From: Volvox africanus | Lineage: Eukaryota; Chlorophyta; Chlorophyceae; Chlamydomonadales; Volvocaceae | DNA: 64,000 nt | NCBI GenBank assembly: GCA_030268105.1 | Contig: BSDZ01000094.1 | Location: forward strand, 3,010,501-3,074,500 | Reading direction: 5' to 3' | In this document: positions 1-12,500 of the stretch, piece after piece | Layout: each line of letters begins with the position of its first letter | How positions within the stretch are numbered: the stretch's first letter is position 1 | Notes under the pieces: generated by a model | What the model was told of the DNA's origin: nothing | Seen by the model: only the letters and a program-made list of their open reading frames with translations | The model's database searches: none | Translations under genes and position numbers: made by a program

Positions 1-3000
1 CCCGCTGCCAGTATTATTCTTTTCGGCGGGCGTTGTCGGTGACCCATGGGTCACGTCGGAGGGTGTTGCTGCTGTCACCGGTGGTGGCGGCGGCCCTGTT
101 GACGGTATGGCATTAGACGGAGGCGCCGCCGCGCTGGCGGCCGCCTGGATGACGGAGGACACGTCGGCCTGCAGCTTGGCGGCAACACCGGGATCACTAA
201 GAAGGTCGCCGCCGCTGTTGCCGTACACCGCCACCAGCTGCGGTAGGCCCTGCACGGGAGCCCCCGTGGCAGTGGATGCGTTCGGCCCACTCAGCACCGA
301 AACCAATCGTAGCAAAGCTGACATCAGGTCAGATGGGATGCCAGCCGCGACCGGCGGTGGCGGCGACTGGACGGAGCCTGCGGTACCAGAGCTGGATGGC
401 GGCGGCGCTGGCGGTAGCGGCGAAGGCGGACTGGCAGACGAAAAGCCATCGGCGGCATTAGCAGCGGCATCTGTCGCAGTTGCTGTTGCCGCCGCCTGCG
501 CTGCCGCTAACAGCTCCGACTGTTGCTCAGCGGTCAGGCCGGCAAACTGCGATACGAGCGACGCCTGAAATGGACATCAACAGGGGAATACGCCTCGGTG
601 TTCACAGGCCATGATGTCAAAACGTGAGTGAGATGTGGAAGTCAAAGCAGTAAAATGCGTAACTTGAAGCAGCTGGGAGAAACAGCATCAGGAGAGCAAA
701 AATCTTTCCTCCAAGGATGGGCTGACAGATATGTGTGCGTGTGCGTATGTGTGTGTGCGTGTGCGTGAAAATCACCTTGGTTAGTTCCGCTAGATCCCAA
801 CCCCTCAGACACTAAATCCGATTTGACATCGCAACCTGTTTCAGGCTCCCTCCCGAACACACCCCGGAGACGGAAGCGGCGCAAGATGGCCGCCCTAGGA
901 TTTTCAGCCGCGTACCTGTCGAAATAAAACCCAAAGTAATAAAGTAAATAATACCGGATACGTAAGGTTAAGCTGCTATTGCCAAGGTCAGGTCTGCTAT
1001 GACGAGTAGTGTAGTGTTGTGTAATGCTTACTGAGGGCTTACCTGAGAGGTCACGTCCAGGCTGGCTGCAGCGCTCCAGGGAAGCCATGGGTCTGGTAGC
1101 GGTCCGCTGGTTGTTTGAGGATCTCCGTATACTACTAGATTGACCTGTACGGAGCCAGCCACGGCCCGGAGGATCTGGAGTTGCGACTGTAGAATACCAG
1201 TGGCATTTTTAAGTCCGGTAAGAAATCGCTGCCTCCGCTCGGAAGTGAAGTCCTCGATGTGCATGTCCAGGACGAGACTGACCTGTGTTTTAGGGGTTTC
1301 GAACACATGCATGCACGAAAAAGGTCAGTATAGATGGTGCCCAACATTGTGATGTACATTACGTACGAAAAATCGATTTACGCTAACATATGGTCGGAAA
1401 TGGGTGCAAATCATTTTTCCCTTCAGTCTCGTCCGCCCATCTCTAGCCGTACGCTCTATGCACAGCCACATGGTACCTCTCTCCCCTCCCGTCCCGACTC
1501 CACACTCCACACAACCTCACCACTGCTGCTGACTCCGTACGGATCTGCAAGGAGGAACCACCCCCCATCAGCTTGATGTAAAGTACTGCCTCCGCCGGGT
1601 CCCAGTAGTACGATCCATGGGAAGAGCCGTCGTACAGGCTGGGTGCCGCCGACGCTTGTTGGAGCCGCCCGGTATCCGCCATCCAGATGAAACGTCTTGC
1701 CGTGGAGTTGGCGGGGTATTGTATACTAAGGAGCAGCTCAGTTCCGGGAGCAGCGGACGGCAGCCAGGTTTCAGATACACTTGGCGGGACACCTGCGGGC
1801 GTGGGGTGCGGCGAGCGTATGGTGTGCGCTTCGACGTCCCTTGGCACGAGAGTCGCGCACATTGGAATCAACCCCTAGGACCAGAACCTACCTGACCCAA
1901 TTTTTAATGGTTGATTCGTTTACATAGGCTTCTATTTGGCAACTGGCGATGATGGCATGATGCGAACGTTTAATGGATACATGAGCATGGGGGATGTTGG
2001 AGCCGCCGCATCAACAGGTGTGGCTCTCCATTTCGCTACTCGCCACAAGTCAGTGCGTGTCGGCTGCGACACGATGCTTACCAATGAAAGTCACCCGGGT
2101 GGAGGCGTTGCCGGGCAAGTACGTCCAGAAGGCCGACAACCTCCGGCGGCACTCCGTTGATCCAAAGCACCAGCTCTGCAGCGGCCACAACACCCGCCAT
2201 AAGCTATCATAGCCCTAACTAAGCTGTTATGTGCACGACGTCATACCTCTTTGCAGCAGGTGCCAAATGCGGGTGGTCACAGTCCATACAGACGCACAAC
2301 ACGTAAATGCACACCTATGCACACACGTCCCGAACGAGCACGCTTTCTGTTATTGGTTGCGATTTCTGTTGCGAGCCTCTCTCCTGCGGGAGGCGGATAT
2401 TCGGATGTAACGTCCCCCAAGAAGGAAGCAGAACAACAACGACAAAAACAAGAGATGTCTGGACTCCATCACACATAGGTTAAGGGGTTGGGTAACCGCC
2501 AACCAAAGTGTTCCGTAGACGCCATACATAAGCCCCACCTGGTCCATGGCAGGCACTACCACATCCACCGCTCCCTCAGACTCGAACAGCACGGCGTCGG
2601 GACCTTGCGTCTGTGTGGGGTATTTGTGAGGGGGAATGGGGGAAAGGATGAGAGGCGGCTGTGCTGCCCTAGCCGTAATGGAAGACGCATCAGGCGTGAC
2701 TAGGTTCTATTGTATTACTTCTAGCAGCCCTGTAGCCCTACTGACGTTTCGGCTGTCCAGGTTCCGGAGCAAGTATGCAGAGATACCGCCATGGATTACA
2801 ACAGTACCACCATCACCACCACAACAACACATTGGGCCCGATGAATGGATACGTGCGGACGGAACTCGATACGATAGTAAACCAAAGAAGGCATTTCACC
2901 TCCGAATGGAGTAACACTAAAGTCGATACACACACGCACACGCACCACGCACATATTCGCCTCAACACACGAAGGCCCGATCGGAAGATGTCCAGGCCCA

Positions 3001-3594
3001 GACATCCGTCATTGCCGTAAATACTCCTGTAAATACTGCACACACAGACATACCTCACTGTTGTTATCGCGGCTGGCCAGCACGAAGAGATGAGGTCCCA
3101 AAACACTCGACCCAGTGCAGATGTACGACCCGTAGTCTGAGCTGTACGAGCATGTCTGTCTTCCCGAGGAATCAGGCAGGGTTAAGAGGGAGCCCTGTGC
3201 CACAGGAGCAGATCGCGGACCCATGGGGTATCCACCCACTACTGCCCCCGGTTCGCCCAACAAGGAACCGTCCATGTCACCAAAAAACACATGTGCCGGA
3301 CCCCCGCAGTTGAGAGACACCACCAAGGGGGTCACAATGCTGCCGTTGCCTGCAAGTGCGGTTAAAGACCCCACTCCACCGTTGGCGTTTGTCGTTGTTG
3401 TCGTTGTGGTAGTTTGTGATGACGTGGTAGCGGTTATGTACACGACTGAGCCGTTGCTGCTGGTGTTGCTGAGAAGGGTGATAACTTCTGGGGATGTGGA
3501 GGTGAGGTTGATGGTGAGGAGCGAGGTCCCGCAGTCCGCTGAGTTGCGCCAGGCGGGGTTGGGGCCTGTCAGGAAGAACAGGCCCTGATCCGGT
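1..3594 (-). CDS. Giant gene, C-terminal exons in the window (incomplete)
   Basis: Exons: 3594-3054 (PDQGLFFLTGPNPAWRNSAD, a poly-Thr run, ending RDNNSE), about 2870-2740 (TVVIHGGISAYLLRNLDSRN), 2610-2539 (TQGPDAVLFESEGAVDVVV), 2203-2082 (LMAGVVAAAELVLWINGVPP), about 1862-1521 (SLYDGSSHGSYYWDPAEAVL, SLQIRTES), 1282-1043 (HIEDFTSERRQRFLTGLKNA, then LRAVAGSVQVNLVVYGD) and 564-1 (ASLVSQFAGLTAEQQSELLA, then Ala/Pro-rich to the window edge). The 1282-1043 exon resembles the F...L....G....QV.I..V.AGSV.V folds common in algal surface proteins. The last exon has no stop before base 1. Phases agree from 1521 to 564 but not everywhere upstream. Confidence 0.65.
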
Positions 3595-6500
3595 CTGCAG
3601 GCTCCAGGAGGGGACAAAGAGGGGGTGGAGGGCAGATGGCGGATGGTGAATTTCGTCATGAAGCTTGGGGATACGTTTTAGCCGCTTCATGCGGAGGATA
3701 GAGATGGAGATTTGACGTGGAGATTCGGAGGCAGGGTCGTGGGCAGGTTGGATGCCGTGAGGTGGGAAGAAGGAATTATTGCAAGGGAGTGAGCTTTGTC
3801 GACCTTACAGGCCTTAACAGCATGACGTACACGTGGGACCAAAGCGCCTAGCTCCAGGGGGGGGATTCCGTGGGGGTTAGAGCTCATATTAAATACACAT
3901 TGACGTACACACCAAACGTATGAGGCTTGCATCGAGATCATTTTCTTTCGCTATCTTTTCGGGAAGTTTTAAGTCAGCAACTTTTTATTTGAATATGAGT
4001 TTATGCAACTCGGGTAGTTCGTTCCGTTAAGGTTTTGGCCATGAAGCTGCTGAGCAATTTAAACCTTCGCGCCACGAGCTTCATGTTTACGCCGTACTCA
4101 GGAATAGCTAAATGCCAACCGCCCTAGCCAAAATGCCTCAGTCTCTTGACTCACCCGGAGATGTTAGTTCCCAGTACGCGGATGCCGCTGAAGTAATGAG
4201 GGTGGAATGCATCCGGAGCAGCAGGGTTATTTGCGAAAGCGAATTCCCCCCCGCCACAGCCGCCACTGCCCGCAAAGTCCGCAACTATCACGTTGCTGAT
4301 GTTGGTATGGCCATATACTAAGCCGTACCCTTGTACGGCGTCCCATGGGGCGATATCAGGACCCATAGAAAAGCCCTGGGCGAAAGTAGCAGCAACGAAC
4401 CCCAAGACTGGTGAGTAAGGTAATTCGCGGTTGTACGACACGCCTGCGACAAGCCGCTGGTGGCAACCTGCATCAGAGGGCGCCGTACACAAAGCACAAA
4501 CGTCGTGCGACGATCGGCCAGCCAACAACCCGCCTCGCCACGACGCGGCGACCCGTGGAGTTGTGAACATGTCGCGGCGGACCAATAGCGAAGCTCCGGC
4601 ATGCTTGTTGTCGTACACTTTGACATCGTACAATCGTACATCTGTGTCGATGCCTCGCATGGTGATAATTCCAAAGTCCCAGTTGGTATGCGCAATAAAA
4701 CTCGAAAGGGCGGTACAGTTGGCTGCACGCGATGCCGCACTAGAGCGTAGCCACATGCCCGCGAGGCAGGAGTGGGCGACGTTATCCAGTACTGACCCGT
4801 GGGTCAGTGGCGTGGCGCTGGATGGTGATGGCGGCGGCGTCGCCCCATGAGCCGACTCATCGACATCACTGCATGGCTGCCCGTACAGGACGAATCCGAA
4901 TCGGTCGCTGCCCGCCGCCACGTTACCCTGTACCCAGTTATTGGGTTTTTGGATCAGGTAGTTGGCGAGGCGGGGATCAGCGGTTGTCGTACTGCGGCTA
5001 CTGCCGTTGACCGCTGCCGTGCCATTGCCCGTACTGCCTGTTTGGGATGTGACTGTTTTATTGGCTGCCGTACCGATGGCAACGGCGCCCAGGGCCAGGT
5101 TGTACGTTAGCGTGTTGCCGCTTGTCAACAGATGCACGTTGGACGAGCCGTACGAAGCAAAAAAGACGTTATCGTCCAGAGTTAAATTGCCGCCAGAGAC
5201 GAGCACGTTGCCGCCGACGCCACTGACGATTGCGGACTGACGAATGTATGAATGCGCTGCTGTGCTAACTCCATCGCTGAAGGTGCCATTTGCTGATGAT
5301 AAAGGATTGTCGTACATCAAACATGGCTTCATTTCTTCTCCTATTTGGCCGCAGTACTCGATCGCAATACCATTGAGATGTACGACACCCCCGTTACCAA
5401 CGTACAATTGGGCGCCCTGTGTTATGTTCACGCCCACGGTGCTGTTATGAACGATAGGGCTGCCGTACCATGCATTTGGTACCACGGAACTGCTGTCGTA
5501 CCCTTCTCCTGCTGCCACGACGATATTGGATGAAAGGAGGGCAACCTCGGCACGCACATCGACCCATGGGTCGGTGGCCCCTCCATATACCTTTATGCGT
5601 GATGCGTGATTATATTCGAGTGGCGTATCCAGGACGAGCGCCGTACGGTTGGCGTCCCCTGTGTCGTTAGTAATATTACTGTACGGCACCACGGAAAGGA
5701 TACGCCGAATCTCAGATTGGTACTGATTGTACGACGTTGACGTCACCAATACGCGGTCGCCGGCACGCCAGCCGAGGGGCGTCGCGGTGCTTAAGCCAGC
5801 ACTGGTACTGCTCTCCCCCTCTTCCTTTCCGACCTCCGCCGCTTCCGCCGCTTCCTTAGAACTTCCATTCGTCCCGTTGCCCACCGAGGAGGCACTTGAC
5901 GCGATGTCCAGCACCAGCACGTTGTCACCGGCTGCTGCCGGCACCGCCAGATGGAGCCACCGCCGGGCCATACGCCTGCCCCACAGCTCCAACCTGCCGC
6001 CATCAAGCACTGCCAGGACCTATATGCCAAAACACATTAGCGACCGAACTCGGGATGCAGAATGCCGCCTTGCTGTGGTATGGCGCCCACTGGCTTCAAT
6101 ATATCTTACGTCTTAGGCAACCCCTACCCCTGCCGCCGCCCCCGTCCCTGCCCTCGCCCCTGCCCCCCCTGCCCCTACCCCTACCCCTGCCGCCGCCCCT
6201 GCCCCCAGCACGTACTCATAGGCACAATACCAGAGCATCCTCTTCCGTTTTACCTTGCTGCGAAGAGACAGCCCCGGATCGGATCCATTGACATTATCGG
6301 TTGCCAGTAGCCTCCTAACCGGCCCCACAGTATTTGGTGAGGCCGCTGGCGGAGGGGCCGAGGACAAGGACGGAGCAGGCTCCGTCAAGAGGATACGAGC
6401 CAGGCTGGGGTGCGGGGAGGTTTCGGAGCCAGCGGAAAGTGAGCCCTGCGGGCAGCGGAGGACGGCATTAACAGATTGGGTAACCTGAACAGAACGTCTC

Positions 6501-9500
6501 TTGGGGTGTATCAGTGGGATATGACGTAAGTATGACTATATTTCCTCGTGTATAGCGACAGCGTGAGTTTTAGTTGGAGCGGACAGCCCATTGCATGCAG
6601 GACTTGTCGGTGTTTGTGGCTCATTCCCTGCCCTCTGAGCCCACCTGCCCCACCACCAGCACCCGTGAAACCCTGAGATCCACATTGACCGATGGGTCGA
6701 AGCGTACGGAACCTCGGATCAGGAGGGAAGCCAGCGGGGGCGGCGATTCGTCCAGCAGTACGTCCCAGCCCTCCTCAATTGTCACATTATCGTATGCCAC
6801 TGGCTTTCCCCCGGAACGTAAGGCCCAAGTCGATCCGTCCGACCAACGCGCGGAGCTGGAGGGCGGCGGTGGGCTTTGAATCCCCGATGAACCCCCAGAG
6901 GGCTGGGCTGGGGCCCCGTAGCTCGGCGGCAGCGGGGCCGGCGAGGGCATGGGCAGTGGTGCTGGTGATGGCGGAGACGCAGCAGCTGGGGAAGGGTGCG
7001 GAGGTAGGGGTGCCCCCGGGTTAAATAGATATGGGGAAGGAGGGGCTGGCGGGAGTGACGGCTGCGGCGACGGAGGTTCCGGCGGCGACGGTGGCGGCGG
7101 ATGTGCGGGACAGCCGCAGGTTCCGGCGGGGCAATCAAAGACCTTGACTTCTACTGCATCAGACACATTGCCAGCCAGGAAGGTGGTGAGGGACCACTCA
7201 TGACCGGCTGCACCATTTCCTGTAACGTCGATGGGGAGGAAGGACGATGACCCATGGGTCGTGCTTTCCAGGGGAGGCGAAGGCAGTGGACGAACGTCGG
7301 CGTAAAAGTTGTTCACAGCGACGCAGTCATACTCTCGATCGTGCGTTGTCTTGATGTACAGGAAGTGGCTGGAGTTCAACGCATCCAAATGTTTCACCCT
7401 GCAAAACACATACACACACATTTAACCCCACACACACACACATGTGCGCGCGTGCGCACACACACGCACAGTCAGGGGCAAAATGCAGGTAGGTTTGCAC
7501 CCCGATATTCCATAACATCAATTGATTAGGAATTTCGCAGGGCCCTGTGACGGGCGGAGAGGCTCCTGTACGGCACAACTCAAGCTGCCGTACATCTAGG
7601 AAGCGACAGACAGCAGCACGAGCAGGTGTGTAGGTCCGTGTTTTCACAGCCTCCAGGTCAATACGGAGTGCTTTGTCGGGGCGCGCGACGGGAAGCATGA
7701 ACACATGACGATTGCGTATTGTAATGTACGAAAACAAGGCCGTCGAAATTCCCGTGATGACAAGTTGGATTTGGATGGCACGAGTCAGAAGCCAGCGGTA
7801 TTCCTGACCCGCGGGCCTGCGTACGATTCAATTTTGCTTGCCCAAAGCCACGGCCTGTGTGTCCCCCATCCCCTGCAACTGAGGATGTGAGGATGTAGTA
7901 GGATGCCTGTGTCGGTACCATTACGACGGGTCTTTTTCAGTCTTGTCTGTGCGACCCCCCTCCTCTGATGCCTCCTGAGGATTGCGTCCCCACGGGGCGC
8001 CGCATCTCTCCTAAGGTGGTAGATCGATATCGAGACAACCCGGACAGTGCTCGCAAATCGACTGTGTTCTCACTCCCGCCTCTTTTTCCATTTCTGTTAA
8101 CGTTCCCCCGACCACGCAATCCGCATAAACGATATGTACACGTACGTGTATGCCGTTGTATCCAGGCTGGATCCATTCATCAGCCGCCAATGGATGTCGT
8201 ACTGCCGCCGCGTGGGGACAAGGATCATCGCCGCATCCTCGGTCCAGTGATTGTACGGCACGACCATGCTGCGGTTGGCGGCGCTGTCAACCACTACCAG
8301 CTCCCGGTCAGTAAAGTCGTACACGTCTGCCCCCGGAAGGAGGTCTAAGAACACACGGCGGAAGGGACCCACGCGGGGCGCGCAGATGGCTCCATAATTT
8401 GTGTTGGCGGCGCATTGACCCATGGGTCCGCAGAAGTAGAGGCACTCGGCGGGGTCGAAAAAGTGGTTGCCGATAGCGCTGTGGAAGGTGGCGCCGGCCC
8501 AAGGGACTGGAGCTGGGGGAAACGCTGCTGCTGCAGTGGTGGAGATGTTGGCGGTGGTACCATTGCCCCAGGCTTCGGGCAACCCCAGTGTGGTAGGGGA
8601 CAGCAACGTGCCATCCAAATCCTCATACACACCCTTCGTGTCAAAAGACAGTACGGCAGTAAACAAAACACAGCAGCGTGGGTGAGATCCGGAAGAATGC
8701 AAGAAACAACTTTCGTTAGAACCTACGTAGAGAGAAATCCGGTGCATATGTTAAGCTGTCGTGTGTGTGTGTGTGTGTATGTACAGGTGTACGTATAGGT
8801 GTATGCATGTGTGTGCGTGTGTATCTGTGTGTACGTGTTTGAGTGCGTTTGAGCCTTTTACCCCTCGTAAGCCCCACAGCAACGACGAACCTGCTGAGCC
8901 CAGCTCCAATAAGACAGCACAGGTCGAGAAGAGTTGGCGGCCGCTGTGTACGACAGGAACTGAATCCCCTTTGTGAAGGCCGTCGCGCCTCCCTGTCCCG
9001 GCATGCACCGCGCGCATGATTCCAGGGCTGAAAGGAATGGCAGTAGCTGTTGCTGTTGTTGTCCTTCCGAGCTGCTTGTGACGCTACCGGTGCCGGTGCC
9101 GCCGGCCGCTGCCACCAGTGAGCTGTTATGAAAATTCACGAATGTGACATTGACCAGCGCCATGGCCGAGTCAAATATGTTTGATAAGGACGAAGATGGC
9201 GTAGAGCTGTGAGTCGCAACCCCCACAACACGCCGGTCAAGAGGAGCAAGCCACCGACCCGCGGTTCCATTCTGCGCAGCTTCTGAAAGTGTGCCGTACA
9301 CCGTACTGTCGTACACACCGGCGAAGTCCTGCAGAGAAATCTCCAACCTGCAGTATTCAGGCGCAGGTGTGTATTCGGTGTGTGTGCATGTGTGTTTGCG
9401 TAAGAATGAAGGGAAGTCACGAGGGCAGAGCGCCGACACGATAAAACACACAGCAGGGGCACGCGGTGAATCATCTGTATTCCCTGCAAGCTCGGGGCTC

Positions 9501-12500
9501 TCTAACCTCCCCCCCCTCTACAATGTGCCAACAGGCTCGCATGACGGCAATAGACCTCCTCCACAACCCTCTCAAACGTCCCAACTGATCCCTGGTCCCC
9601 ACCTCGGCCGCGGGTCCGCCACCCAGGCGATCTCCGCCTGCGCCGCGTTGTCCTTGCTGCTGCTCAGGGGGCAGATTGGTCCGCCGCCATTGGCCCCCAG
9701 GGCGGCACCTCGAAGCTGCACAAGGCCCACCTGGTGAGCACGAGCATAACGGAGATAGTTAAAAAACACAAAGAGAACATCGCAGATCTACCATTTTGTG
9801 TACGACTATGCCATAAATTCGACATTTGAATCTGGCAAGGGATACGACACGACTTAAGCTGGGATTGCGCTCAAACGGATACACAGAGCACTCACCGAAC
9901 TGGCGGCAAAGCCCTTGAAGCCGTTGCGAAAGGCAACTAGGCCCTGAAACACCGCCACCTTCAATTGGTCAATGGCTCCGAAACCAAATCTGGAAGTCAT
10001 GGGGTAGTACTCTGGATGGATCCGCATGCCGTATACAAGGTGGGAGTGGGCTATGTTGCTGTTGAACCCGCCGGGAGGTATGGGGGTCTGTCCGGGTGGT
10101 AGTACGGCATCAAAAACTTCCTCCACGCTGAAACTGGCGCTGGCAGTGTACGGCAGTGTACCCGGTAGGACGTAAGCGAAGCCGGTGTGATCCGAGCCCG
10201 CAGCCACGTTGCCCCTGTTGTACCATTTGCCGTACATAATGTGCAGAAGGACGTGTGATTTCCATGAGCAACATTGGCTTCTTGGTTGATGCAATTTCGT
10301 AGGAATCGCAGAGAAGTCAGTTTCTGGCGACGCAGAGTGGAACTAGTGATTGGTTGGCTGTACGACTGCTGCGCGTGTTCTCGCAGCCAGTTTAGGGGCA
10401 GTCGGGACCTGCCACGGTATCTGTCGTTGTTGGAATATCTAGCGCTTTGCGCCTGTATGATGGGGGTTATTAATCTCCGCCCACCCTCCTTGTTTCGAGC
10501 GAGGGTGGGATATAGCTCTGGTGAATGGTTGAATATAACTAGGGCTGAATATAACTTCCTCACCTCACACCCTTACAGCTTGAGGCATTGCAAATCAGAG
10601 CAGTGCTATTTGCCCATGCAGGTGATTGTAGTGAGTTTAGGGTTTAGGATTTAGGGTTCAATACTAAAACTCTAAACCCCTAAAACCCCAAAACCCCAAA
10701 CCGCAGTGTTTTTAAGTGAGCCTGGTTTTGCTTTCCCGTGTAACTAGGGGAGCTAGAAGGTGAAGATACCCGTTCTTTTGGTTCGCCTACCGCCCATTGA
10801 CGACCTCCTTGCCTGAACGTATTGTTGGGATTAGCCACCCAGAACGCGGCCGGAGTCGTGTCTTCGAAAGCCAGTGCCGGGGATACACGGCTTAGGCCCG
10901 CCACATTGCCTTCAAACAAATTGCCCGTTTCCATACCCGTGTCAAGCGCCACCGCATGGCCGTACACGTCATACACTACGGTGCGTTGGACGAGCAAGCC
11001 GTGTGTACCGCTTAGCACCACACCGCGCGCGAAGACGTGGTGTATGGCACAGCTCCGAAGCCAGGAGGCGGCGGCGCTCGCAACGTTCCCTGAAGCGTTC
11101 CCGCTGACGTCGCCTTGCTGAAACCAGTGCAGCGAATATCTAATAGAGTCGAGAGCTGGAGCCTGTCCCATGTGTACGAACTCCACATCACTGAGCTGTA
11201 CGACAGCGCGTGGCAGGTCGGCCGGGGTATGTATGAACATCTACGGTTGAGGCGGGGTCATGCGACAGAAGCCAAAGGGAGGGGGGGTCAGCTCCTGTCA
11301 TATTTAACATGCATTCCAATAATTGCAATCATCCTTCTTCCTTCCACTTCTACACCTTCTTCCACTTCTACACCTTGTTCCACTTCTTCACCTTCTTCCC
11401 TCAAACGCTACTTATTGGTGGCCCTCCCGCGAGCTGGCCTGTGGCCACACCGACCTTCAGTAGTACCTACGTGCACATGCAGGCCAAGCGGCTGTGGCCA
11501 AGAACGTGCTTTAGAACCCCCAATTGCTGTACCTGTGCGCCGTACATCGTGTCAACTGATGTCTCGTCTCCTCGCACTCGCACATTGCGGCTCAAGACCG
11601 CCACCATTGCCCGCATGTCCAGCGGCAGAGCGGGCTGGGAACTGCTAGGCGGCTGTACGACAGCGCCTAGGTGCGTATACGACAGAGGTGTGTCGAGGAC
11701 CAGCTGTACGACATCGCCGCTTTGTGGAACTATTTGCTGTACGACGGCCTCGTCCACCTCGTCCGCCATGAATGAGCTGCTGAAAAGTACAATCTGATCG
11801 CCCACCTGCCCCCCAGCGAGGTGTCAAATGAGTGTAAATGCAAAGAAGTCGAGGACGGACAGAGAAGGAGGACGGGAAAGGGGAGTGGGATGCGAGATTC
11901 CACGAGGTAGTTAACACACCAAGGCACAGGGGGCCATGGCCGGCATTCGGTGTGACATACCGACTACCCCCACAAACACACCCGCACACAAACACACCTG
12001 CCAGTTAAGTGGACCATTCACTAGCAGGGCAGTGTCTCCGGGGCCGGCAGTAGCATTCAGCGTCGCGTACGATGGCGCACGAGGGGAGCCGGTCATCTGC
12101 ACCCTCCCATTCCGTACTGCAAGAGCCTTGCTGCCGTACAGGTAACGCCCAGAGTCACCCGGATTACCGAGGAGGGTGATTGTCGCTCGAGAGCTGTACG
12201 GCTCACCGGGGCCGCCAATCAGCAGGCCGCCCCCATCCACCAGGATGCTCCTTGCCTGTGTTTACACATCCAGTACGACACTCCGGTAGGAATTTATGGA
12301 TTTGCCATACACAAATTTTGGATTTGGTAAGAGGCAATCCCCGAATAGAACGCGCCATTCTCTTCGAGCTCTGGAAGGAAGGATACCCTGCTTTGGGTAA
12401 CCCTGGCTTTCACTCCTTCGCAGTCACGCTCGTCCTCCTGTCGTAAATTGCAATGCCGTACACATCCCCTCCTCCAACTTCACATCCAACCTGGAGTTCT

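Noticed and set aside
5727..6291. Plus-strand open frames (129 and 131 codons) opposite the G8 exon
   Set aside because: They are antisense shadows of the GC-rich minus-strand exon and the C-rich tract; no motifs.
7404..7475. CA-rich stretch read as His-Thr repeats in several open frames
   Set aside because: This is a microsatellite inside an intron, not a protein repeat.
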